NCBI RefSeq assembly: GCF_900890425.1
Contig: NZ_CAAHFG010000002.1
Location: 1,240,001 to 1,304,000 of the forward strand
Direction of reading: 5' to 3'
From: Pontiella desulfatans
GTDB lineage: Bacteria; Verrucomicrobiota; Kiritimatiellia; Kiritimatiellales; Pontiellaceae
Length of the DNA stretch: 64,000 nt
The translations under genes were made by a program, and so were the position numbers. Shown in pieces: positions 44,103-52,061 of the stretch. The notes beneath the pieces are model-generated. The model did no database searches and was not told the DNA's origin. It saw nothing but the letters and a program-made list of their open reading frames with translations. Every line of letters begins with the position of its first letter. Position 1 is the first letter of the stretch.

Positions 44103-46055
44103 ATGAAGAGTACCGTTATTGTATTGTCGTTGCTTGTTGCCGCTTGTGCTTCGGCGGAACTGCAACTCAACGGACTGTTCACCGACAACATGGTGCTCCA
44201 GCGCAATCAACCGGTTCCGATCTGGGGCACCGCCGATCCCGGCACGAAGGTCTCGGTTGGGTTTGCCGGCCAGAAAAAGATTGGTGTGGCAAGTGCCGGT
44301 GGCGAGTGGCAGGTGATGCTCGATCCCATGGACGCATCGACGAACTTGCAAATCCTTCAAGTTTCGAGTCTCAAGTCTCAAGTTTCACGCTCCAATGTGC
44401 TCATTGGCGATGTTTGGCTGTGTGCCGGTCAGTCCAACATGGCCCAGACCATGAAACGCTACCTGATCTGGGACCGGGTGAAGGATGGATTTTCCAACGA
44501 CCGGCTGCGTTTCTTTAAAATCAAGGAGGGCGGGGTTGGTAGTGCGGAGCCGATCAAGGAACTGGTTATTGATCCTTTCTTTAAAGACTCTTGGCAGGCG
44601 TGCTCGCCGGAATTCGCCGCCGAGTTTTCGGCGACGGCGGGCTTTTTCGGCATGAAGCTCCAGCGCGATGCCGGCGTGCCGGTCGGCTTGCTCTACGCCA
44701 ACCGCGGTGGAACCCAGGCCAACATGTGGATGCCGCGCGAGGTGTTGGAGGCCCAGCCGGACTATGCCCGCTTCCTGGATGCATCGAACCCCAACTGGAA
44801 ACCGTCGCAGGGGAATCCCGGTGCCATCCGTGCGCCCTCCCATCTTTATAATGGAACCATCCATCCGCTGGCCCCCTTCGCGATCAAGGGGTGCATCTGG
44901 TACCAGGGCGAGTCCGACTCGCAATACTCGGAGATCTATACGGAAATGATGGGCGACCTCGTCGCGTCGTGGCGCGCGGAGTGGGGCTATGGCTTTCCAT
45001 TCCTTTTCGTGCAGCTCGCGCCCTACGACCGCGTCAACTGGGATGCGCCGTCGGAAGGGTGGGCGTGGCAGCGCGAGGCGCAGTTCCAATGTCTGGAAAC
45101 AATTCCAAACACTGGAATGGCCGTGATCATCGATGGCGGTGAAGCCATGGACATCCACCCGCAGGCGAAAGACCTTCCCGGCGAGCGGTTGGCGGTTTTG
45201 GCGGCGGCCCTCGATGATCCCCAGGTGGACGCCGGTTTTCCAATGGTTGAAAAATCAACGGTCAAAAACGGCCAGGCGCTGCTTCAGTTCGAAAACGTTT
45301 CCGGCGGGCTCCAAACCATGCGGGTGGCGATGAATGTTGAACGGGGTGCGCTGCATGGAAAGGGCGCGGATGCGGTTGTGGCTGAAGCCGATGAGCTGAA
45401 GGGATTCACCATCTGCGGTGCTGACCGGAATTTTGTGGAAGCTCAGGCCAGAATTGTATCGAAGGATTCCGTGCGGGTTTGGTCGCCCGAGGTGAAGGAG
45501 CCTGTGGCGGTGCGCTATGGCTGGGCCAACTTCCCCCTCTGCAATCTGTATGGCGGCAACGGCATGCCGGCTTCGCCGTTCCGCACCGACGATTTTCCGA
45601 AACCGAACCTGACGGGCGAAAAGCTCGGCGAGCTATTCAATGGCGTTAAGCTGGCGTGGGGCGATGCGATGGAGCTGCTGAACGCGGGCGATGGAACATT
45701 CCAGACCTTAGACGTGTCCGGCCTGCAGTCAAGCAAGGCCGAGGGGAGCTATCTGTACGCGAAGGCTGGTTTTGATGCACCGAAAGAAGCCGTTGTTCGC
45801 GTGGTCTATTTTGATGAAGGCTTTGGATCCATGCAACTGCGTTACGATTCCACCTCCGATGAAATCTTCGCCGGAAAGATTCCCGGACGCTGGAAACCGG
45901 GCGGTGAGATAGAGCTTAAAAATTCCAGGGTATGGAAAGTCGCTGATTTTGAATTGCCGGATGGGAAGTTTGCCAAGCGGTGCAACGGAGGGGATATCCG
46001 TTTGCAGTCCACCGGCGGGCTGATCGTCGGCGGGATTTATGTTCAGGAGAACTAG
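44103..46055 (+). CDS. Exported sialate O-acetylesterase-like carbohydrate esterase
   Basis: 650 residues from the ATG at 44103, with GAGGTGAAG upstream. A signal peptide ends near ACASAE (about residue 18). The N-terminal jelly-roll starts LQLNGLFTDNMVLQRNQPVPIWG. S111 in CAGQSNM is the SGNH nucleophile; D350 and H352 in MDIHPQ complete the triad, and ANRGGTQANMWMP and KGCIWYQGESDS are the other blocks. It deacetylates sialic acid or other acetylated sugars. The insert at residues about 80-98 (QVSSLKSQVSRS) is coded by a TCTCAAGT-type simple repeat. It is followed one base later by the sulfatase. A C-terminal beta domain of about 150 residues (DAMELLNAGDGTF...) is extra. Confidence 0.85.
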   Translation: MKSTVIVLSLLVAACASAELQLNGLFTDNMVLQRNQPVPIWGTADPGTKVSVGFAGQKKIGVASAGGEWQVMLDPMDASTNLQILQVSSLKSQVSRSNVLIGDVWLCAGQSNMAQTMKRYLIWDRVKDGFSNDRLRFFKIKEGGVGSAEPIKELVIDPFFKDSWQACSPEFAAEFSATAGFFGMKLQRDAGVPVGLLYANRGGTQANMWMPREVLEAQPDYARFLDASNPNWKPSQGNPGAIRAPSHLYNGTIHPLAPFAIKGCIWYQGESDSQYSEIYTEMMGDLVASWRAEWGYGFPFLFVQLAPYDRVNWDAPSEGWAWQREAQFQCLETIPNTGMAVIIDGGEAMDIHPQAKDLPGERLAVLAAALDDPQVDAGFPMVEKSTVKNGQALLQFENVSGGLQTMRVAMNVERGALHGKGADAVVAEADELKGFTICGADRNFVEAQARIVSKDSVRVWSPEVKEPVAVRYGWANFPLCNLYGGNGMPASPFRTDDFPKPNLTGEKLGELFNGVKLAWGDAMELLNAGDGTFQTLDVSGLQSSKAEGSYLYAKAGFDAPKEAVVRVVYFDEGFGSMQLRYDSTSDEIFAGKIPGRWKPGGEIELKNSRVWKVADFELPDGKFAKRCNGGDIRLQSTGGLIVGGIYVQEN

Positions 46056-46056
46056 T

Positions 46057-47460
46057 ATGAGGAAAATGATTCCAGTGCTGGCTGGTGTTTTTGCCGCCGG
46101 GTTGGTTTTGGCGGGTGCATCTAAACCGCCGGAACAACTCAATGTGCTCTTTGTGGTGGTGGACGACCTGAATGTGGATATGGCCTGCTACGGCCATCCG
46201 GTGGTGCAGACGCCGAACATCGACCGGTTCCGCGAGCGGGGCATGGTATTCAATAAGGCCTATTCCCAGTATCCGCTGTGCAATCCGAGCCGCAACTCGT
46301 TTCTGACGGGGCTCTATCCGGGGACGAGCGGAAACCTGGACAACGGGCAGAACATCCGCGAGGTGGTGCCGGATGTCGTGACGCTGCCGCAGGTGTTTAA
46401 AAACAACGGCTATCGTGCCGTGACGACCGGCAAGGTGTTTCATCAGAAAGACCCGCAGTCGTGGTCGCATATTTCCAATGTCCGGACGGGCGGGCTGCTG
46501 CCGACCAATAAAGACCCGAAGTTTTATTTCGGCTGGGGCGATGAAGGACAGACCAAAGGCGAAGGGCGGATGCTGGCCGACGATACCGTGAAATGGTTTA
46601 CGTGGCGTTCGGTGGAAGAGGGCGAGGAATTTCTGAAGGATGGCCGTACGGCGCGCGCCACGGTGAACCGCATTGATGAGGCGGTGGAGTCGGGCGAACC
46701 CTTCTTTATTGCGGCAGGCTTCGCGCGGCCGCACGACCCCTATTTTGCGCCGAAGCGTTTCTTCGACCTGTATCCGTTGGAGTCGCTTACGCTTCCGGTG
46801 ACGCCGGACGATGCGAGCGAGGTGCCGATGTACGCGTTCTACGACGTTTTCAAGAAGGCGTTCGACTCCATGGATGAACAGCGCAAGCTGGAGGCGATGC
46901 GCGCCTACTATGCCGGCATCTCCTACATGGATGAGCAGTTCGGCGTGGTGATGGATCATATGGAAGCCAAGGGGCTGCTGGACAATACGGTGGTGGTCTT
47001 TATGGGCGACCATGGTTATCAGGTGGGCGAGAAGGGCTACTGGAACAAGGCGGTGCTGTTTGAGCGTTCCTGCCGTGCGCCGTTGATCATTGCCGCGCCG
47101 AACATGAAAACGGCTGGCGGTACGTGTGAACGCATTGTTGAATTTATCGATGTATATCCAACGCTGACGGAGCTTTGCGGTTTGCAGAACCCCGAAGGGC
47201 TCGATGGAACCAGTCTGGTTCCAATGCTTGGAAATCCGAACGCGGAGCGCCGGGAGATGGCCTATTCCTATGTCAATGCCGACCGCTCCGTCCGCGACCC
47301 GCGCTTCCGCTACATCGTCTGGAAAGGCGGGGGCCGCGCGCTCTACGACCATTCAAAAGATCCCGGCGAGCACTACAACCTGGCCGGCAATCCGGAATAT
47401 GCGCCCGTCGTCCAGCGGATGCAAAAGCTGGTCGAGGCCATGCCCGAGCCGGAAAAGTAG
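46057..47460 (+). CDS. Exported S1-family sulfatase, iduronate-2-sulfatase-like
   Basis: 467 residues from the ATG at 46057; CAGGAG lies upstream and the esterase stop is one base before. A signal peptide ends near VLAGAS (about residue 24). NVLFVVVDDLNVDMACYGHP carries metal acids. C75 in CNPSR is the formylglycine precursor, with LTGLYPGTSG after it, and GYWNKAVLFE and MGDHGYQVGEKG are later signatures. This CNPSR form with that context is typical of the iduronate-2-sulfatase-like branch. It would remove 2-O-type sulfates from uronic or other sugars. It ends the plus-strand catabolic unit (33621-47460); a 123-base gap follows. Confidence 0.92.
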   Translation: MRKMIPVLAGVFAAGLVLAGASKPPEQLNVLFVVVDDLNVDMACYGHPVVQTPNIDRFRERGMVFNKAYSQYPLCNPSRNSFLTGLYPGTSGNLDNGQNIREVVPDVVTLPQVFKNNGYRAVTTGKVFHQKDPQSWSHISNVRTGGLLPTNKDPKFYFGWGDEGQTKGEGRMLADDTVKWFTWRSVEEGEEFLKDGRTARATVNRIDEAVESGEPFFIAAGFARPHDPYFAPKRFFDLYPLESLTLPVTPDDASEVPMYAFYDVFKKAFDSMDEQRKLEAMRAYYAGISYMDEQFGVVMDHMEAKGLLDNTVVVFMGDHGYQVGEKGYWNKAVLFERSCRAPLIIAAPNMKTAGGTCERIVEFIDVYPTLTELCGLQNPEGLDGTSLVPMLGNPNAERREMAYSYVNADRSVRDPRFRYIVWKGGGRALYDHSKDPGEHYNLAGNPEYAPVVQRMQKLVEAMPEPEK

Positions 47461-47583
47461 GGCTCCCTCTGTTTTCATCGGGATGTATACTTGCTGGAGC
47501 GCCGGTTCGTGGCTATGGTTCAACCTTTCATGTGCTATCGGTGGTGAGGGGTTGTTGCTGGTGGAAAGGATGTAGGTGCGGGT

Positions 47584-48852
47584 ATGGGTGCGACGGATTG
47601 GATGAAGGGGCTCTTGGCGCTTCTGGTGGTTTCGGCATTTTCGGGATGTGGCAAGGATGCCCCGCCGAGCGAGCCGGTGGCCGTGGAACGCGATGTTTTG
47701 GTGGCGGAACAGGAGCCGCGGGTGGTGATCGAGGTGCCCACGCCCAGGATGCCGGTCCAGCTGGACGGCGGAGTGCTGCAACTGGGCCATAATGAATTCT
47801 CCTGCAAGATCCACCAGCCGGGCTCGGCGTTGAAGACCGTTGCGGCCATCACCTCGCCGGCCGTGAAGTTCGCCGGCCCTTGCCTAACGGTGGATGTGGG
47901 GCTGTCGGAAGGATTGGCCGAAATTCCGTGGGGAGAAGCCCTGGAGCTGGATGCCTTGCCCCACTTCGCGTTCTTTTCGCCGGAAAAAACAACGGTCGGC
48001 CTGTTCCTCGGCACGTCGGACCAGACGATCGGGACCACCCAACGGCTGTTTTTCCTCGATACCAAGACAGACCGCCGGGTGATGGTGATGACGCGCAACC
48101 GCGTTGCGCCGGATTGGATCGTGGGCGAAAACGGGTTGCCGGTGGGGGTTCGCGAACTGCGCTGGGATACGTTCGGGCTGAATGTTGCCCGGATCCACGA
48201 CAAGCCGCGGGTGGCGCGGTGCTGGCGCTTCGAGGGGCAGCGCAAGCTGCGGGACCGCGAGATGGAACAGGCCTTGTTTGCCGAGGCTTTTGACAAAATC
48301 AAGTTCGAGCCGAACGAGTTGGATGCCTTGCGGGCGGCGGAAAACGGAACCGTTCCGCCGGAGCTGGGAACGAAGCTGATCGATGCGGTCTATTATGGCG
48401 CCCGCCTGGGCCAGACCAAGGAGACCGCCGCGCTGCTGGAAAACGTGCATCCGTCGTTGGGCAAGCAGCTTTTTCCGCTGCTGGATAATCCCGACGGGTA
48501 TGCGCCAGAGGTTGGCGGCTTTGCCGGCGACCCTGCGAAATACGACCAGCTCACGGCCAGCCATCAGCGTTTCGAGGGCACCATCACCGCACTGCGCGGA
48601 TTGTTGCGGAAACCGAAGGCGAAGGCGGCGCAGGACTTTGTTTCGGGCTATGATTTCACCCATGCCGCTGCGGCGGACCTTCCATGGGAATCCGCGGGTT
48701 CCATCAAACTGCTGGGGGTTTCCGATGCCAATTCCGACGGATTCATGGATGCCATCCTGTTTGTCGATCCCGGCCAGGCCGGTGCCGGTGCACGCCTAAG
48801 CATTCTCTCGCGCAAGCAGGCCGGCGGTAAATTCAGCGAAATCTCGTTGTAG
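47584..48852 (+). CDS. Lipoprotein of unknown function
   Basis: 422 residues. A lipobox-like AFSGC at about 19-22 gives a mature N-terminus CGKDAPPSEP. The middle is beta-rich without a known motif (LDALPHFAFFSPEKTTVGLF). A helical segment (EMEQALFAEAFDKIKFEPNELDALRAAENG) follows. The C-terminus has DANSDGFMDAILFVDPG, a calcium-loop pattern like FG-GAP or EF-hand repeats. AGG lies about 8 bases before the ATG; a later ATG at 47602 is also possible. It stands alone between the sulfatase and folD. I do not recognise a family; a cell-surface role is likely from the lipobox. Confidence 0.7.
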   Translation: MGATDWMKGLLALLVVSAFSGCGKDAPPSEPVAVERDVLVAEQEPRVVIEVPTPRMPVQLDGGVLQLGHNEFSCKIHQPGSALKTVAAITSPAVKFAGPCLTVDVGLSEGLAEIPWGEALELDALPHFAFFSPEKTTVGLFLGTSDQTIGTTQRLFFLDTKTDRRVMVMTRNRVAPDWIVGENGLPVGVRELRWDTFGLNVARIHDKPRVARCWRFEGQRKLRDREMEQALFAEAFDKIKFEPNELDALRAAENGTVPPELGTKLIDAVYYGARLGQTKETAALLENVHPSLGKQLFPLLDNPDGYAPEVGGFAGDPAKYDQLTASHQRFEGTITALRGLLRKPKAKAAQDFVSGYDFTHAAAADLPWESAGSIKLLGVSDANSDGFMDAILFVDPGQAGAGARLSILSRKQAGGKFSEISL

Positions 48853-48954
48853 CCCGTTGCTGGCGTGAAAAGTGGAAATCGGGTTTGCGGCGGCTTTGCC
48901 GGGGCGGTATTGTTCCGAAATCAATTATTTATGGCCTGAAAGTGGGAAAAAAAT

Positions 48955-49842
48955 ATGTCGGCAAAGATTATCGATGGTAAGCAGATTGCGGCGGATATCC
49001 GCGAGGAATTGAAGGCGGAAGTCGCCGGCCTGAAGGAAAAGGGGATTGTCCCGGGGTTGGGCGTCATCCTGGTCGGGGCGGATCCGGCGTCGCAGTCGTA
49101 TGTTTCGGCCAAGGAAAAGGCCTGCGAAAACATTGGTATTTTTTCCGACGACAACCGCCTGCCGGCGGAAACCTCGCAGGAGGAGCTGCTGGCGCTGGTG
49201 GAGCGGATGAACAACGATCCGAAGATCAACGGCATTCTGGTGCAGCTCCCGCTGCCAAAGCATATCGATGAAGCCGCGGTGCTGCTGGCCATCGATCCGG
49301 ACAAGGATGTGGATGGCTTCCATCCAATGAGCGTCGGCAAGATGATGGTGGGCGAGGAGGCGTTCCTGCCCTGCACGCCGCACGGGGTGGTGCAGATGCT
49401 GATGCGGAGCGGGGTCGAAACCTCCGGCGCGCACGTCGTGGTGGTCGGGCGCAGCAACATTGTCGGCAAGCCGGTGGCCAACATGCTCTTGCAGAAGAAG
49501 GAGGGGGCCAACGCCACCGTTACCCTCTGCCATACCCGAACGAAGGATCTCGGCCACCACACCCGCCAGGCGGACATCATCATTGCCGCCTCCGGTTGGC
49601 CGAACACCATCACCGCCGATATGGTGAAAGAGGGCGCCGTGGTGATCGATGTGGGCGTCAACCGGGTCGAGGATGCCTCCCGCGAGCGCGGCTACCGCCT
49701 GGTCGGCGATGTCGATTTCGAGGCCGTCAAGGAAAAGGCCTCGATGATCACCCCGGTGCCGGGCGGCGTGGGCCCCATGACGATTACGATGCTGTTGTTC
49801 AATACGGTGGAATCGGCCAAGCGCGCCAACGGGATTGACTGA
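48955..49842 (+). CDS. folD: Bifunctional methylenetetrahydrofolate dehydrogenase/cyclohydrolase
   Basis: 295 residues, the usual length. The signatures are SYVSAKEKACENIGI, with K53 as the catalytic Lys, VQLPLPKHID, and the NAD(P)-site GRSNIVGKPVANMLL. DVDGFHPMSVGKMM and PVPGGVGPMTITMLL complete the family. It interconverts 5,10-methylene- and 10-formyl-THF for purine and formate metabolism in the cytoplasm. It stands alone on the plus strand, 102 bases after the lipoprotein, with a ferritin gene downstream. No Shine-Dalgarno sequence stronger than GTGGG is seen before the ATG. Confidence 0.96.
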   Translation: MSAKIIDGKQIAADIREELKAEVAGLKEKGIVPGLGVILVGADPASQSYVSAKEKACENIGIFSDDNRLPAETSQEELLALVERMNNDPKINGILVQLPLPKHIDEAAVLLAIDPDKDVDGFHPMSVGKMMVGEEAFLPCTPHGVVQMLMRSGVETSGAHVVVVGRSNIVGKPVANMLLQKKEGANATVTLCHTRTKDLGHHTRQADIIIAASGWPNTITADMVKEGAVVIDVGVNRVEDASRERGYRLVGDVDFEAVKEKASMITPVPGGVGPMTITMLLFNTVESAKRANGID

Positions 49843-49892
49843 ATTTGGTGTTAGGTGGATAGTTCTTAAACGAAGGGAATATGGAGGTAGTT

Positions 49893-50405
49893 ATGATTTC
49901 GGAAAAAATGCAGGAAGAGCTCAACGAGCAGGTGAACAAGGAATTCTATTCGGCCTATATGTATCTGGCCATGTCGGCGTATTGCAATACGATCGGTTTG
50001 CCGGGTTTTGAACACTGGATGCGGATGCAGTATGAAGAGGAGATCATGCATGTCACCAAGATGTATGATTATATTATGGGGCAGGGCCGTGCCGTGCATC
50101 TCAAAGCGATTGAGGAACCCCCGAAAGAATACGGTACCCCGCTGGAAATCATCCAGAAAACGCTGGAGCATGAGCAGTTCGTTACGAAGATGATCCACCA
50201 GCTGATGGATCTCGCGGTGCAGGAAAAAGACTATGCCACACAGACCTTCCTCCAGTGGTATGTGACCGAACAGGTCGAGGAGGAGGCCAATGTGAATGAT
50301 ATTCTTGCCCCGCTCCGGATGGTCGGGGGCGATAAGAGCGGACTGATGATGATCGACCAAAAGCTGGCCGGGCGCCCCGCGCCGGTTCCGCTAACCGCCA
50401 AGTAG
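49893..50405 (+). CDS. Bacterial non-heme ferritin
   Basis: 170 residues from the ATG at 49893; GGAGG lies 5 bases upstream, so the earlier in-frame ATG at 49881 (inside the Shine-Dalgarno sequence) is rejected. Ferroxidase ligands E17, E50 and H53 are in the expected places (NKEFYSAYMYL and QYEEEIMHVTKM). QVEEEANVNDIL holds the later Glu/Gln. It forms a 24-subunit iron-storage cage in the cytoplasm and limits iron toxicity. It sits between folD and two genes for exported small proteins. No IRE or Fur site could be identified with confidence. Confidence 0.95.
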   Translation: MISEKMQEELNEQVNKEFYSAYMYLAMSAYCNTIGLPGFEHWMRMQYEEEIMHVTKMYDYIMGQGRAVHLKAIEEPPKEYGTPLEIIQKTLEHEQFVTKMIHQLMDLAVQEKDYATQTFLQWYVTEQVEEEANVNDILAPLRMVGGDKSGLMMIDQKLAGRPAPVPLTAK

Positions 50406-50416
50406 GAGATAGTGCC

Positions 50417-51211
50417 ATGATCCTCCGTAGACGATTTACCGGTCTTGTGATCGCCCTGGTTGTTTGTGTTGCCGCTGCTTCGCTGGCCTCCCGCAAGAAC
50501 GAAGTAACGCTCTTGCTGGTTCCTCGGGAAGACCGTGCCAAACGAATCGGCATGGACATTGCGGGTTCCCAGCGGTTGCTGCTGATGAGCTATGCCGTGG
50601 GCGTCGATGGCTCGGTTTCGTTGCACGGTTGGACGGGAACCGAGTGGGTTAATGTGACGGTCAAAAAATTCAGGGAAGGGGCCTTTTTCCGAACCGGGCC
50701 GGATTCCGCCCTGATCGTGGAGAAGGCCGGCGTGCCCGTGCCCGACAGCCTGGTCCCGCCGGAAGCCTGGTGTGGTGCGGTCTACAAGATCACAACCACT
50801 GAAGAACGTCCGCTGATCCATCTGGCCGGCCAGTATTTCGACTTCAAATACAAGGAATGGCAAGCCTTTGCCGAAAACTACAACCTCCCGCTGGAGGCAA
50901 TCAATCCGGAAGGGTTGAACGTCTCCTGGTACCACAAGCGTCTGAATGAGCATTTCAAGAAGGGGATCATGGTCGGCTCGAACGACCTGCGTTATTGGGT
51001 TGCCGTGCGGCATCCCGAAGCGGCGGTTGCCGAAGAGCCGGTTGCCGTGCCTGCGGAGGAAGCCGAAGAGACGCCCGCCATGGAACTGCCGGACGATCCG
51101 GATACCAATCCGCTAACCAATGCCGCCCCCGAAGCGGTTGTGCTCGGTGCGGATACGGCGCAGGAAGCCGTCGTCGAGGAGGAACCCGAAACGGTTCCGG
51201 CCAACAACTAG
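50417..51211 (+). CDS. Exported protein of unknown function
   Basis: 264 residues. A signal peptide or anchor spans about 5-25 (RRRFTGLVIALVVCVAAAS), with ASLAS as a possible cleavage site. The mature part has a soluble domain (GSQRLLLMSYAVGVDGSVSLHGWTGTEWVNV) and a C-terminal tail of about 60 residues rich in Ala, Glu and Pro, likely flexible. No motif is recognised. It follows the ferritin gene by 11 bases and precedes the small lipoprotein by 10 bases, so the three may form one unit. A cell-envelope role is all that can be said. Confidence 0.7.
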   Translation: MILRRRFTGLVIALVVCVAAASLASRKNEVTLLLVPREDRAKRIGMDIAGSQRLLLMSYAVGVDGSVSLHGWTGTEWVNVTVKKFREGAFFRTGPDSALIVEKAGVPVPDSLVPPEAWCGAVYKITTTEERPLIHLAGQYFDFKYKEWQAFAENYNLPLEAINPEGLNVSWYHKRLNEHFKKGIMVGSNDLRYWVAVRHPEAAVAEEPVAVPAEEAEETPAMELPDDPDTNPLTNAAPEAVVLGADTAQEAVVEEEPETVPANN

Positions 51212-51221
51212 GACAGGTGGC

Positions 51222-51548
51222 ATGATGATTGGATTCAAACGTATGGCGGCAATGTTGCTGGCGGCCGGTTTGCTGGTTTCCGTCGGTTGCGTTTCAAAGA
51301 AGGTTGAGCCGGAGCACAAACCCAAGCTGGGCATTTCGCAAAGCACGGACGGAATTCTGACGATGAGCCTCGATACCGAGGTCGGCTACAAATACAGCAT
51401 CCTCTACCTCGATCCCAAGGAAAAGCGGTGGAAGATGATGAAAGGCTGCGAATCCATCATGGGCACCGGGAAAACCATCGAAATCCAGAAACGGGTCAAT
51501 CCCCGCAAGCCGGTGCCGGCGCTCACGGTCGACTACGTGAAATTGTAG
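51222..51548 (+). CDS. Small lipoprotein of unknown function
   Basis: 108 residues from the ATG at 51222 (ATGATG pair; AGGTGG upstream). The signal peptide ends in VSVGC (about residue 22), a lipobox, giving a mature CVSKKVEPEH. The rest is a compact beta-type domain with GILTMSLDTEVGYKYSILYLD and KTIEIQKRVNPRKPVP. It is likely partnered with the exported protein at 50417, 10 bases upstream. No family is recognised. Confidence 0.75.
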   Translation: MMIGFKRMAAMLLAAGLLVSVGCVSKKVEPEHKPKLGISQSTDGILTMSLDTEVGYKYSILYLDPKEKRWKMMKGCESIMGTGKTIEIQKRVNPRKPVPALTVDYVKL

Positions 51549-51599
51549 CAACGAATCCATTCATCTGGGGCATTCGTTGTATTTCCTTCATCCTGGAAA

Positions 51600-51631
51600 C
51601 GTAAATGAACCGCAGATGAACGCGGATAAGC
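51600..51631. repeat. Split half of repeat module D
   Basis: CGTAAATGAACCGCAGATGA and the following bases are the reverse complement of the right end of module D at 33404-33435. The other half is at 51950-52045, separated by about 310 bases of modules A and C and a palindrome. Confidence 0.7.
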
Positions 51632-51661
51632 TCATACCAAATTAAACTGATTCGTTTTTTT

Positions 51662-51724
51662 ACCACAGAGGGCACTGAGGAGCGGGATTGCTATATTTCT
51701 CTGTGCCTCCGTGTCCTCTGTGGT
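51662..51724. repeat. CACAGAG-family palindrome
   Basis: ACCACAGAGGGCACTGAGG pairs with CCTCCGTGTCCTCTGTGGT over 19 bases, with a G-T-type mismatch or two and a loop of about 25 bases. It is the cleanest member of the family. Confidence 0.8.
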
Positions 51725-51755
51725 GAGACCATTCAAGCTAAGTTCCTATCAGATA

Positions 51756-51887
51756 CCCAACCCGGCGGAGCCGGAACCAAATTTTACCACCCGGTTGCCG
51801 CTTCGCTGCCGTCGCTTCGCGCCAGCCTCACTTCGTGTCGCTAGAGAGCACCGAGACACAGAGAACCCCATCCCTCTGTGCCTCCGT
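51756..51887. repeat. 132-bp dispersed repeat, copy 2 (module A)
   Basis: Same sequence as 32911-33042 with one difference seen. It leads into a further CACAGAG-type palindrome at 51847-51899. Confidence 0.95.
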
Positions 51888-51899
51888 GTCCTCAGTGGT

Positions 51900-52045
51900 A
51901 AAAAAATCCGTCGCAAACATGATAGGATTTGAATAGAGAGGGACTAAACGGGATATGCATAACCGATATCTAACCCACCGGGAGGATGATACTAATTTCG
52001 TGTCTTCTTGAATATCAGGGTCCATCCGTGTTCATCCGTGGTTCC
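51900..52045. repeat. Repeat modules C and D, second array
   Basis: Module C (51907-51949) is in the same orientation as at 33244-33282. Module D (51950-52045, with GGATATGCATAACCGATATC and ending GTTCATCCGTGGTTCC) is reversed relative to 33291-33384. With the entries above it fills the gap between the lipoprotein and the TPR gene. Confidence 0.8.
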
Positions 52046-52061
52046 ATCCCCGAACTAAGGT

